Source: CAIZWU01 sp942492905 (GTDB lineage: Bacteria; Verrucomicrobiota; Verrucomicrobiia; Verrucomicrobiales; V1-33). Taken from it: a stretch of DNA of 64,000 bases. Position 1 is the stretch's first letter, and the number at the start of each line of letters is the position of its first letter. The notes below the pieces were generated by a model, which was not told the DNA's origin, did not search any database, and worked only from the letters and a program-made list of their open reading frames with translations. Below, one piece after another: positions 25,901 through 33,812 of the stretch. The stretch is from the NCBI GenBank assembly GCA_942492905.1, contig OW818657.1:1240001-1304000 (forward strand), in the 5' to 3' direction. The position numbers and the translations under genes were made by a program.

Positions 25901-26188
25901 TCACTTCCGTTCCCACAAAGGCAAATTCATGAGCCGTGCCCTTCCGAGAGCAACCCCCAATAGGGAAGGCAGCTTGTCGAGGGAGTGACGTCTCAGGAAA
26001 AGTCCAAATCTACTGTTGCTAGAATTAAAAGCGAGGTAGCCCTCCCCAAACCCACGGGAGAAATGCTCTTTGGTAACGAAAAGTGGTGTCGCTCCCCCCA
26101 GCTTCAAGCCGATAATTGCGATTGCAAGTATCGGGAGCATCAGCATCAGCATAATACACGCGATTATCGATTGGAAGACTCGAATCAT
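25901..26188 (-). CDS. Miniature bacterial sugar-transferase-like protein
   Basis: 95 residues. A re-entrant-type hydrophobic N-terminus (MIRVFQSIIACIMLMLMLPILAIAIIGLKLG) is followed by TPLFVTKEHFSRGFGEGYLAFNS and RFGLFLRRHSLDKLPSLLGVALGR. The latter matches the G-x-F-L-R-R-x-S-L-D-E-L-P-Q-L-x-N-V block of undecaprenyl-phosphate sugar-1-phosphate transferases. It is roughly half the ~200-residue minimal size of that family; the catalytic Asp-Glu dyad region and the MSLVGPRP end are missing or altered (RLMNLPLWERK). Probably a degenerate or repurposed derivative. Confidence 0.55.
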   Translation of the reverse strand: MIRVFQSIIACIMLMLMLPILAIAIIGLKLGGATPLFVTKEHFSRGFGEGYLAFNSSNSRFGLFLRRHSLDKLPSLLGVALGRARLMNLPLWERK

Positions 26189-26215
26189 AGGCCTTAAAGT
26201 TGGTCGGCGGGTCCC

Positions 26216-26506
26216 TCAATCATCGAAATGAACACGCTCTATTGTTTTGCTTTTTGAGGAATCAGATTCCGTGGGCGGCGCGGCTCCATCCTTGTTGTCC
26301 TTTGGCTTCAGGACAATTTCAAATTTCTTACAAAATGCCGCTGCCTGAATTCCAAAAATGAACATTATCAGGATCAATCTGGCCCACTTTCCCCCCAGAA
26401 AAAGATTTGGTGCGATTAAATTTACAAGTTCGGAGACGCCGAAACACACTAAAATGAAAAAAACTGCGAAAGAGACAAATGCAAAGATGGATTTTGAGCA
26501 ATTCAT
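26216..26506 (-). CDS. Small two-helix membrane protein
   Basis: 96 residues: SIFAFVSFAVFFILVCFGVSELVNLI and ARLILIMFIFGIQAAAFCKKF are membrane segments. The C-terminus is polar, charged and cytosolic (KPKDNKDGAAPPTESDSSKSKTIERVHFDD). No family recognised. R4 copy 3, without its leader ORF, lies 78 bp upstream. Confidence 0.5.
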   Translation of the reverse strand: MNCSKSIFAFVSFAVFFILVCFGVSELVNLIAPNLFLGGKWARLILIMFIFGIQAAAFCKKFEIVLKPKDNKDGAAPPTESDSSKSKTIERVHFDD

Positions 26507-26583
26507 TCGCTTAATTCCAAGGTATTAATAATTAGATTGCAACCGGTCGAAAAGTCTTCCGTTTCCTTTTTTACCAAGAGATA

Positions 26584-26660
26584 AATCTGACTGACGATAT
26601 CCGTGGTGGAGTTCTTGGCGAGGCAAAAAGTGAGGGGAAGGGGCTGCAGAGGATTGGGGA
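26584..26660 (-). repeat. Leader repeat R4, copy 3 (upstream half only)
   Basis: Retains CCCCTCACTTTTTGCCTCGCCAAG and CACCACGGATATCGTCAGTCAG but the leader ORF part is replaced by sequence running into the gene at 26506. Confidence 0.55.
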
Positions 26661-26757
26661 TGGACGGGGTGGATTTGAGGAAGGTGGGGTTGAGGTGATT
26701 TAAGATTTTGGAGCGAGGGGGTTGCGGGGTGGGAGGATTGAGGTGACAATGTGGGCA

Positions 26758-26805
26758 ATGACCACTGACCAATTTGCCGCGATACTTGCCAAACCGGGCA
26801 AGTAA
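26758..26805 (+). pseudogene. Second copy of the phage portal gene start
   Basis: ATGTGGGCAATGACCACTGACCAATTTG at 26749-26776 mirrors the context of the portal ATG at 28734 (ATGTGGGGCAATGACGACTGATCAACTTG). It reads MTTDQFAAILAKPGK-stop against MTTDQLEA in the long copy. A 15-codon stump of a duplicated portal start, cut off by the next accessory gene. Confidence 0.6.
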
Positions 26806-26831
26806 AATCAAAATGCCCCTCAAAAAACAAG

Positions 26832-27251
26832 ATGACCATGCGGAAAATTTTTTTTCTCTTAATTCTCGCACTGTATTCTTTAGGCGGTGCTGATCTTATT
26901 ACTCAACTCGTGCCATCATTTGCGGGTGGTCGAATGATATCAGTTGGCTCATTTATAGCAAGTTTGACGCTTGTACTCGTGGTATCGAGGCGGATTTCTT
27001 TAAAAACGCCGCAATTCGAGACGAGTCCAACACCAAATAATGCACCGGCGATCTATCGAATTACTGCATTTTATATTTTCATTTGTGTAGGCCTCGCGCG
27101 GATCACCGCTTTTTTGTTTCCTATTATTCCCTCCAGTTTACCGGCTAATTTTCTACCGATTATATGCATTTTTGGAGGTGCTTACCCTTTGTATAAGCTC
27201 GCCGTGAGTACAAAAATGCTAAATGACGGAGATTGCTGGAAATGGGTTTAG
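26832..27251 (+). CDS. Small polytopic membrane protein
   Basis: 139 residues, AT-richer than its neighbours. Four hydrophobic segments: IFFLLILALYSLGGADLI, MISVGSFIASLTLVLVVS, ITAFYIFICVGLARITAFLFPII and FLPIICIFGGAYPLYKLAV. The base composition (many Ile/Phe codons with A/T) suggests a different origin from the surrounding genes. Inserted between a portal-start stump and R4 copy 4. Function unknown. Confidence 0.55.
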   Translation: MTMRKIFFLLILALYSLGGADLITQLVPSFAGGRMISVGSFIASLTLVLVVSRRISLKTPQFETSPTPNNAPAIYRITAFYIFICVGLARITAFLFPIIPSSLPANFLPIICIFGGAYPLYKLAVSTKMLNDGDCWKWV

Positions 27252-27252
27252 G

Positions 27253-27420
27253 TGCGTTGGGATTATCCATCTCAGGAGGAGTGAGCTCGGCTGGCATGGA
27301 TTAGTTTGGCTGACGATATCCGGGGCGGGCTCTCTGGCGGGGAAAAAAGTGAGGGGCAGGGACTGCTGAGGCTTGGGAATGGACGGGGTGGACGGGATGG
27401 ACGGGATAGGGATTTCAGAT
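27253..27420 (-). repeat. Leader repeat R4, copy 4, plus GTCCATCCC-type tandem repeats
   Basis: Minus strand carries the R4 block with GCCGGATATCGTCAGCC-like core and MPAELTPPEMDNPNAP leader sequence (from 27297) with no stop nearby and no minus-strand gene after it. On its far side, 27378-27412 has tandem GGACGGGAT/GGACGGGGT units. Confidence 0.55.
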
Positions 27421-27529
27421 TTGAGGATTTGAGGAGGTTGGGGCCCTTCGGCCGCTGTCATGGTGTTTGACAAGGGAGCCAGTTCCTGGGTAGAAGGGTT
27501 TCCATTAAAATCTGGTGTCCTGGAAATGC

Positions 27530-28585
27530 ATGAAATACTTTCCCTATTTGTTGGCTTTGGCATTTGGCGTAATGGGCTTCATCCTTGGAAGGAGTGTTGG
27601 ACCAAGGCCTTCGGCAAAAGGAGAACCGCCACGTGCGGCACCAGCCACGGCGGTCGCAGGAGCACCTGACACGGTAAGTTCCCAGGGCAAGGCGGAACCC
27701 TTCAGTGTCGGCGTGAAAAACAGGGAGCTGCTTCCGGGGATCGATATATCTTCGGAAGCAAAATGCATGGCAGCGGGTAGTTTCCTCGGTTCCAGGCTTT
27801 ACGCTGAAGACCCGGAGCTTTTGATCAACACCTTGGAGAGTGCCCTCTCCGGGCTGCCTGAACACCTGAGGCCGGCCTTTTGGTCAGGTTTTAGGACCAG
27901 TTACTCAGAAATGGATACCACCTTTGGGCACATCGAAAAGCTGAGCCGGCTTGATCCAAAATTGGTTGCCTTTCTAAATTCAACAAAGCTCCGTGGAAAT
28001 GAAAACGTGTTCGAAAGTCTGGTCGCCGGTATTCTGGTTCAGGGAATCGTACAAAATGGGGATGAAACGGCGAAACAAGTTCTGAATCTGCCGGGATCTA
28101 CCAAAGAGCAGACCCTTCTGAGAGATGCGCTTTTAGCAAGCATGGCGGCTTCCAAAATCACTCAGGATCCGAAAGCCGGGTTGATTCTCATAGAAAAGCT
28201 AGAACCAAACTTGAGGGCTAAGTTAGGCTCCCAGCTGATTCGAAGATTGGCCCATGACGACTCCCCCGCTGCCCTGAGCTATTTTTTATCTGATAAATAT
28301 TTAGGTAAAGCAGACTCAGCAACCGCTGGCCTAGCGTTGCAATCGTATGTCGAGATTGACCCGGAGCAGGCTTCTGCTCAGATCCGGGATGCCCCGCCAT
28401 CTGCTCAGAAGGATGAGGCTGCGATGTATCTGTCCGGACGCATTGCACAAACCGATTTTGAATTAGCCCTTAAGTGGGCTGAAAGTGTCGCCAACCTTGG
28501 ACTACGACGACAAGCCATCAAAAACGTCCATGACCGGCAAAAGAATCCCGTTCCAAGTGTGGTTGATCTAATAAAGAGCAACTAA
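27530..28585 (+). CDS. Helical-repeat anchored protein (paralog family)
   Basis: 351 residues from the Met at 27530 (MKYFPYLLALAFGVMGFILGRSVGPRPS), an N-terminal anchor like that of the larger paralogs. An Ala/Pro/Gly linker is followed by helical repeats (LINTLESALSGLPEHLRPAFWSGF; DPKAGLILIEKLEPNLRAKL; DFELALKWAESVANLGLRRQAI). Shorter and less Trp-rich than the 34-43 kb copies. It stands alone between portal-start copies, showing that the family also moves as single genes. No catalytic motif. Confidence 0.6.
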   Translation: MKYFPYLLALAFGVMGFILGRSVGPRPSAKGEPPRAAPATAVAGAPDTVSSQGKAEPFSVGVKNRELLPGIDISSEAKCMAAGSFLGSRLYAEDPELLINTLESALSGLPEHLRPAFWSGFRTSYSEMDTTFGHIEKLSRLDPKLVAFLNSTKLRGNENVFESLVAGILVQGIVQNGDETAKQVLNLPGSTKEQTLLRDALLASMAASKITQDPKAGLILIEKLEPNLRAKLGSQLIRRLAHDDSPAALSYFLSDKYLGKADSATAGLALQSYVEIDPEQASAQIRDAPPSAQKDEAAMYLSGRIAQTDFELALKWAESVANLGLRRQAIKNVHDRQKNPVPSVVDLIKSN

Positions 28586-28733
28586 GCGTAGGGTGTGCCG
28601 CTTGATCGTCCCCAAGACTCGAAAGCGACCGTAGGTATTGAAAAAGTGACTTTTGGGAATGGAGGCGAGGCGTGTACGACCATGAAGACATGAGAGTTGC
28701 GTGGTGACAGGAGCAGTGTAACCATGTGGGGCA

Positions 28734-29468
28734 ATGACGACTGATCAACTTGAAGCTCCGGCGGCGGTGCCGCGGCAGGGGAAGCCTCGTGCTTCGGATC
28801 CGATGAAGATGCTGTCTTTGATTCAGGCGCAGGAGAAGAAGCAGGCGGGGCGGTTGGAGATTTACCGGGCGGTGGAGGCGGCTTATGACCGGGTGCCTCC
28901 GGATGATGATTCGGCACTGGATGCGGACAAGCTGGGGTGGACGGCGAATATCGACTGGGGCGGGATGGAGTCGGGGGTGGATGAGGGGGCGGAGATGGAT
29001 TACAATCTGGCCACGCAGCCGGATACTTATGTGCGGCTGCTCTCGGGCATGGAACAGATGGCGGATCTGCTTTCGGTGGTGGAGCAGGAGGACAAGCGGG
29101 CGCTCGATGACTGGGAGGAGTGGCTGGATGAACTGGAGATGATGGTGCACAACCGCCGGGCGCATGGCATGGGGATTTTCCATTTTCCACATCCGCAGGG
29201 CTGGCACTTCAGCAGCCTGCACCCGGGGAACCTGATCACCCCGCCACAGGGGAAGAAGAATCCCGGGAAGTGGCCGTGGTTTGCCATCAAGACGGAATTC
29301 CGCATCACGGATCTGCTGGCGCGGCTGGAAGATCCTGAGGCCAGCGGGGTGGTGGGATGGGATGTGAGGGCGATCCGGCAGGCGATCACCAAGTTTGCGG
29401 AGCATGGCGGGCAAGGAGGTGGCCGGGGAAGCGGGGATCAGCGAGGAGGTCCTGAAATCGATTTTTGA
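28734..29468 (+). CDS. Phage portal-like protein, N-terminal part
   Basis: 244 residues beginning MTTDQLEAPAAVPRQG. The segment YNLATQPDTYVRLLSGMEQMADLLSVVEQEDKRALDDWEEW... followed by FHFPHPQGWHFSSLHPGNLITPP...WPWFAIKTEFRITDLLARLED resembles the clip/stem part of a portal protein, judged by order and position after terminase rather than a firm motif. The frame ends early in low-complexity sequence (GGQGGGRGSGDQRGG), so it is truncated. The following frame overlaps it. Likely non-functional remnant. Confidence 0.5.
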   Translation: MTTDQLEAPAAVPRQGKPRASDPMKMLSLIQAQEKKQAGRLEIYRAVEAAYDRVPPDDDSALDADKLGWTANIDWGGMESGVDEGAEMDYNLATQPDTYVRLLSGMEQMADLLSVVEQEDKRALDDWEEWLDELEMMVHNRRAHGMGIFHFPHPQGWHFSSLHPGNLITPPQGKKNPGKWPWFAIKTEFRITDLLARLEDPEASGVVGWDVRAIRQAITKFAEHGGQGGGRGSGDQRGGPEIDF

Positions 29469-30070
29469 TGCGGATTCGGAATACAAGATGGCCAAGGCCC
29501 TGGGCGCGGTGGAGGATGAAACGGCGGCCGGCCTGCTGAAGGAGAAAGCCAATCAGTTCCGGGGACTGACCCGGGCGAAGGAGCAGGCGCTGAAAAGCCC
29601 GACGGCGGAGCTGCAGAAGTGGCGGGACTACGAGGCGGGGATGCCGGGGGTGCTCAGTGGCAAGATCACGGAAGGGCTGCGGCAGCGGTTCGCGGCCGAG
29701 GCCCAAGACAGTGGGGAAGGAGCTGACCGACCCGGCCACGGGGGAACTCTTCTTCCGCACCCCGGCGGGGAAAGCGGTGCTGGCCCAGATCCAGGCGCGG
29801 TTTGACGAGGGGTTTGACGTGACCCCGGCCGAGCACGTGCGCCACATGGCGATGGCGGAGGCGATGCCGATCTACCGGGAGGTGGCGGCCAAACAGGCGG
29901 CCACGATTGTGGAACTGCAGCAGCGGCTGTCCCGGTATGAGAAGGCGGAGCCGAATCAAGGGGGCGCGGCGCCTCCCGCCGGGGGCGGGAAGGGTGGGTT
30001 TGATGTGGGGGCGATGTTTTGGGGGGTAGGTAGGTGGATGGCTGGTGAGTTGCGTTTGGCCGGAGCCTGA
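29395..30070 (+). pseudogene. Frameshifted phage scaffold-like gene
   Basis: Two overlapping frames make one protein: 29395-~29705 reads GISEEVLKSIFDADSEYKMAKALGAVEDETAAG...LKSPTAELQKWRDYEAGMPGVLSGKITEGL, and from ~29705 the next frame continues TVGKELTDPATGELFFRTPAGKAVLAQIQARFDEGFDVTPAEHV...MPIYREVAAKQ...IVELQQRLSRYEKAEPN. The result is a long, charged, coiled-coil-rich protein as expected for a scaffold or capsid-assembly protein. A one-base slip near 29705 breaks it. Its 3' end (29933-30027) is duplicated at 33661-33757. Confidence 0.55.
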
Positions 30071-30193
30071 TAAATTCACTTTGGGCCAAAGCCGCAGGCA
30101 TAGCGGGCCGATTTGTCTTGATTCTGAGCGCGAAATGGTAATCTGGGATGCGTCGTGGAAAATTCCAAAACACCCAACAATGAAGGCGTTCCA

Positions 30194-30958
30194 ATGAAAG
30201 TCTGGCAAGAACGGAGCGTGACCTTTTCCGTGGGTTTATTGGTTGGCTGGGTGGTGTTTTTTTTCCATCATCGACATGATTGGAGCAGCAATGCAATTCC
30301 ACCAAAGCTTCCGCCGGAAGCTACCACACCCTCACCTTTCCGTGTGGACCGTACTGCGCAGGCGGGCGCAGAGGGAGCTTTAATCGACACCTCTAAAGAC
30401 CCGTCCGCGGAGAAGGCAATTCCGAGAAAGCCCAATCCGATCAAGTTGCTTTTGGCTCGATACCGATTCCCAACACTCGATTTCAATACTCTTGAATTCA
30501 GTGAAAGTCTTGCCGAAGATTTGCAACTGGCGCCCGATCAAATCACAGCTACCAAGACTATTTTGCAAAGAACCTTGGAAAGCTTAAAAGCGCTGGAGAA
30601 AAAGCATGTCACGGTGGAAGTAACCAAAGATGGGGGTCAAACTTTGGTAATAAATCCATTTGATTCTACTTCGGTTTTGGACGCTCTTGGTTCCGAATTG
30701 AAAGAGGCTTTGGATGCCGAGAGGGCAGATTTGTTAAAATCGCTAATTGCTAATGATCGACTTTTCGGTCATTTCGGTCTGAGACGCCAAAAAATTTGCG
30801 CTGAAAACGTTATTCACAATCAGGGTAATGATGCCCGGGAAATCCCTGTTATTGTGATGTTTGATTCGATAGATGAACAAGGCCAGTATATTCACGAATC
30901 AACGACTTTGACTCAGGCGATGTACTTAAAAAGATATGGTGAATTGGTGTCTCCCTGA
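30194..30958 (+). CDS. Membrane-anchored periplasmic protein, unknown
   Basis: 254 residues from the Met at 30194 (MKVWQERSVTFSVGLLVGWVVFFFHHRHDW), a single N-terminal anchor; Met at 30155 adds 13 residues. A Pro/Thr-rich linker is followed by a helical segment (LAEDLQLAPDQITATKTILQRTLESLKALEKKHVTVEV) reminiscent of Spy/CpxP-like helices, then strands and a final PVIVMFDSIDEQGQYIHESTTLTQAMYLKRYG. The linker plus helical hairpin is loosely similar in plan to the duplicated proteins at 59.5-61 kb. Role unknown. Confidence 0.55.
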   Translation: MKVWQERSVTFSVGLLVGWVVFFFHHRHDWSSNAIPPKLPPEATTPSPFRVDRTAQAGAEGALIDTSKDPSAEKAIPRKPNPIKLLLARYRFPTLDFNTLEFSESLAEDLQLAPDQITATKTILQRTLESLKALEKKHVTVEVTKDGGQTLVINPFDSTSVLDALGSELKEALDAERADLLKSLIANDRLFGHFGLRRQKICAENVIHNQGNDAREIPVIVMFDSIDEQGQYIHESTTLTQAMYLKRYGELVSP

Positions 30959-31086
30959 TTCCCGCCGAAAAAATGGATCCGACACCAGCCCCCGGCCGAC
31001 ATGGGGACGTTCTGGCGAGCTGGTGGAGATCCAAACGCTGATTTAATCTGGGCTACTCCAAGCAAAGGCACACTCACAGGCTGCTC

Positions 31087-31302
31087 CTACTGTTTGCTTT
31101 TATCATGCACCAATCGTCCGATAATCCAAAAAACCATACTCCCGATCAGAATTAAGTAAGCCATCCTTCGTCCACCAGGAAATGAATCGAAATGATCCTT
31201 CATTAGAATTTCCATTATCACACAAATAGTGACCATGAGGATGCTAAGAACTACTAATTCCTTTTTCGGATTCGTTGGCGGATTTTTTTTCATTAATTGC
31301 AC
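31087..31302 (-). CDS. Small two-helix membrane protein
   Basis: 71 residues: KKELVVLSILMVTICVIMEILM and RRMAYLILIGSMVFWIIGRLV flank a short loop (KDHFDSFPGG). Positive-inside ends. AT-rich relative to neighbours. Unrecognised. Confidence 0.5.
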   Translation of the reverse strand: MQLMKKNPPTNPKKELVVLSILMVTICVIMEILMKDHFDSFPGGRRMAYLILIGSMVFWIIGRLVHDKSKQ

Positions 31303-31329
31303 TTCTGACAGCCGTTAATGCATCCGTGA

Positions 31330-31866
31330 TCAGGAATACCGGCCCCACTGTTTAAGCCGCCCATCTTTTAGCATCAACTCATGCCGCTTGTCTCCCTTGC
31401 CCTCGTAGATCCAAATTGGCAAGCTGTCCAAGGATGTTTTCTTTTTGATAGGGTCGCCCCAAGACAGGGCGATAAACTCCGCCGGCATGCCGAATTCGAT
31501 TTTCTTCTTAATGACCAACTTGGACCATGCCAACACTTCCTTGGGCAGCGTCTTTCCTTCCATCAGTTTCAAGGCCACGGTCCGGGCCGCAAGCAGCGCT
31601 TCCTTCCGCCTGATTCTCTCCAGATCCGTCATCCCCAAATAGCGGGCGGCATAGTCCTCCCAGAGCGGCTTCATCCAACGGTTTTTGATATCCTTCGTTT
31701 CCGCCTCCACTGCCACTTGTTCCGCCTCCAGTTTCTTTTTGGTGTTTGCCGCCATCTCCTCAGCCCGCGGCTGCCGCAGAGCTGCTTTTTCTTCCGGGGG
31801 TTTGGCGGTCTGGCCGGACACGGAACAGAGGCCGGCCACGAGGAGGAGGGCGATGCGCTGTTTCAT
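31330..31866 (-). CDS. Secreted coiled-coil-containing protein
   Basis: 178 residues from the Met at 31866, giving MKQRIALLLVAGLCSVSGQTAKPPEEKA with a signal peptide cleaved near SGQ-TA. Residues ~25-65 (AALRQPRAEEMAANTKKKLEAEQVAVEAETKDI) are charged helix. The C-terminal third (KKKIEFGMPAEFIALSWGDPIKKK...IWIYEGKGDKRHELMLKDGRL) resembles small outer-membrane assembly-lipoprotein (SmpA/OmlA-like) folds: the L-S-W-G-x-P...W-x-Y pattern is typical. No lipobox Cys after the signal. Periplasmic role inferred. Confidence 0.6.
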   Translation of the reverse strand: MKQRIALLLVAGLCSVSGQTAKPPEEKAALRQPRAEEMAANTKKKLEAEQVAVEAETKDIKNRWMKPLWEDYAARYLGMTDLERIRRKEALLAARTVALKLMEGKTLPKEVLAWSKLVIKKKIEFGMPAEFIALSWGDPIKKKTSLDSLPIWIYEGKGDKRHELMLKDGRLKQWGRYS

Positions 31867-32150
31867 GATCATGATAGGTTTTTAATCCGGCAGGCTCAGT
31901 AGCCTTCCCAAGAACCGCGGGAGATTTTCTTCCGTTACGGTAAATCACCCCCTTGGCTTGTCCACGTTGACTTGGAAATTTCGGGAAAAACCTTTCCCCA
32001 TGGAAGGGGCGGTATGGGGATGGCGCGGACCCCCCTCTACTTCGAAATTTCAGCCAATGTCGACAAGCCCTAGACATTGCAACCAAGGGGGGCATGATCA
32101 CGTGGAGGCAGTTTCTGATTGCCGTCCAAGCGCCCCCCATCCCCCTCAAA

Positions 32151-32906
32151 ATGCGACTGCCCATTGTCATTGCTGCTGGTTTATTTTGCTCTGTTCCCCT
32201 CTTGAGGGCCGCGACCGTTACATTTTTGCCCCGTCCTGTAAGCGAAATCATTCCAGGTCGTGGTGGAAGCCCGCCAACCGTTCTTGCGCCACGTGCGGAG
32301 GATTTCTTGAATATTGACATGGATGGAGATGGCAAGCCTGAGCTTGCGAACCTGATCACGACCGATAACGCGGCGAGCGTGGGGTTTCGTTTTGGAGTCA
32401 TCGGAGGTCCGGATTCGAACCCATTAAATACGTTTCCATTTGAAAAGGACCTTTGGGTTTCCGGTCCCGTTGCAGGGGCGATTTTCGGGAGTCTTCAAGA
32501 GCTTTTTGAAAGCGGATTTACGACAGCTTCATTGGAGATTCCGAGTTACACTATTCGCTTCCCGACTTCGGGCGGACACGATATGGGGCTTAGCCGTTGG
32601 CATCCAGTTTTGGCAACATGGATGCTAGGCACTTCCGGGGTAGGGGATTCGCCGGTATCTCTGATTGGATGCATCGTGGACTACAGTTCACATTTTGGCA
32701 GTGGAGGTGTTGAGCCTGTTTCGATCTACTATCATGACTACGGCCGCTTTAGTCCGGGAACCTCCCTGCCTGAGTTCAACTTGGCGGCTACAGGGATTCC
32801 AGAGCCGTCCAGTTTGGCACTCCTTCTTTCCGCAAGTCTCCGAATCCTGAGGCGATCCAGGGCGATCAGTTGCGGAGGTGCGGAGACACGTGCGATCTTG
32901 AGGTAG
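32151..32906 (+). CDS. Secreted PEP-CTERM protein
   Basis: 251 residues from the Met at 32151 (MRLPIVIAAGLFCSVPLLRAATVTF), a typical signal peptide. The body is beta-rich, with an Asp-rich segment IDMDGDGKPELANLI that resembles an FG-GAP-like calcium loop. Near the C-terminus PEPSSLALLLSASLRILRRSR is a PEP-CTERM sorting signal: the PEP motif, a hydrophobic helix and an Arg cluster, which exosortase systems process. An ~18-residue extension follows the Arg cluster, which is unusual. It shares TGTCGACAAGCCC(T/C)AG upstream with the 33068 gene. Confidence 0.7.
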   Translation: MRLPIVIAAGLFCSVPLLRAATVTFLPRPVSEIIPGRGGSPPTVLAPRAEDFLNIDMDGDGKPELANLITTDNAASVGFRFGVIGGPDSNPLNTFPFEKDLWVSGPVAGAIFGSLQELFESGFTTASLEIPSYTIRFPTSGGHDMGLSRWHPVLATWMLGTSGVGDSPVSLIGCIVDYSSHFGSGGVEPVSIYYHDYGRFSPGTSLPEFNLAATGIPEPSSLALLLSASLRILRRSRAISCGGAETRAILR

Positions 32907-33067
32907 CATTCGTCGCTCAAGATTCGATTAAAACGTAAAGGAGTAGAAAACCCTTTTGGGTTCGCCCTTATTTGTTGCGTCGTGGCTGCCAGCTCTGGTA
33001 GTCATTGTCGACAAGCCCCAGGATGCCTTTTCTCCCAAGAAACGAAGTCTGCACTCGTTCATTCAAT

Positions 33068-33517
33068 ATGCCATACGTTCTCTATAGCCTGACGCTGATT
33101 TGGATTCTGAGCAGCTCAGCGTTAGGACGGGTCACCACGAAGACAGATTATCACGAGAAGTTTAAAGAGTTGTGCGCCATTTGGGAGAAGACCGACAAGA
33201 AGCCGACCCAGACATTGACCGACGCAGAGCTTGAACTGGTGCGTTACTGGATCGATCACCAGCCTGAGGTCGTTTTCGGTCACGACTTCCCCCGCATGGC
33301 AGCGATCACTGCGGGCACTGCTGGCGACGCCAAGTCTTACGACGCGCTGGAAAAGCTATACCTCGACACGAATCGCATGGAGATTCTTCGCGCAGAGGCG
33401 TTTCGAGCGATCGCCAAGATCGACCCGAAGCGAGCCGCTCACTACGTCATCAAGGAGGCTTCGACCGGGAGCCCACAAATGGCCTCCTATGCTGAAATTG
33501 CGTTCAAGGAAGCATAA
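33068..33517 (+). CDS. Secreted HEAT-like helical protein
   Basis: 149 residues from the Met at 33068 (MPYVLYSLTLIWILSSSALGRVTT), a signal peptide. The mature protein reads WIDHQPEVVFGHDFPRMAAITAGTAGDAKSYDALEKLYLDTNRMEILRAEAFRAIAKIDPKRAAHYVIKEA, a set of paired helices like a short HEAT-repeat stack. The ORF extends 21 codons upstream into the region containing the TGTCGACAAGCCCC block shared with the PEP-CTERM gene. No enzymatic motif. Confidence 0.55.
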   Translation: MPYVLYSLTLIWILSSSALGRVTTKTDYHEKFKELCAIWEKTDKKPTQTLTDAELELVRYWIDHQPEVVFGHDFPRMAAITAGTAGDAKSYDALEKLYLDTNRMEILRAEAFRAIAKIDPKRAAHYVIKEASTGSPQMASYAEIAFKEA

Positions 33518-33660
33518 CTCAACGTCCGTCACCGTAATGAGGGACAACGTGATGAATTCGTTCAAACGGCGAAATTAGAGGCAACGGGGCCGCCCGCGGA
33601 CTGGCCAGGTTTAAGTCCTTCCGCACGCGGGTGCTCTTCTTCTTTTGGCAAGCTGGACCT

Positions 33661-33757
33661 CCGGTATGAGAAGGCGGAGCCGAACCAAGGGGGCGCGGCG
33701 CCTCCCGCCGGGGGAGGGAAGGGCGGGTTTGACGTGGGGGCGATGTTTGGGGGGCGG
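33661..33757 (+). pseudogene. Second copy of the scaffold-like gene 3' end
   Basis: Nearly identical over ~95 bp to 29933-30027, reading RYEKAEPNQGGAAPPAGGGKGGFDVGAMF and a stop. Five accessory genes lie between the two copies, so the 3' end of the phage gene was duplicated around them. Confidence 0.75.
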
Positions 33758-33770
33758 TAGGGGGAGGGGG

Positions 33771-33812
33771 CAGAAGTCAGAAGTCAGAAGTCAGAGGTCA
33801 GAGGTCAGAGGT
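33771..33812. repeat. Heptanucleotide tandem repeat CAGA(A/G)GT x6
   Basis: Three CAGAAGT units followed by three CAGAGGT units. The TGA stop of the minus-strand gene at 33798 lies inside the array, so the repeat length and phase set that protein's C-terminus. Confidence 0.85.

Noticed and set aside
31760..32401. 213-codon minus-strand frame
   Set aside because: Overlaps the PEP-CTERM gene and the secreted gene at 31330; Arg/Pro/Gly-rich shadow without any domain.
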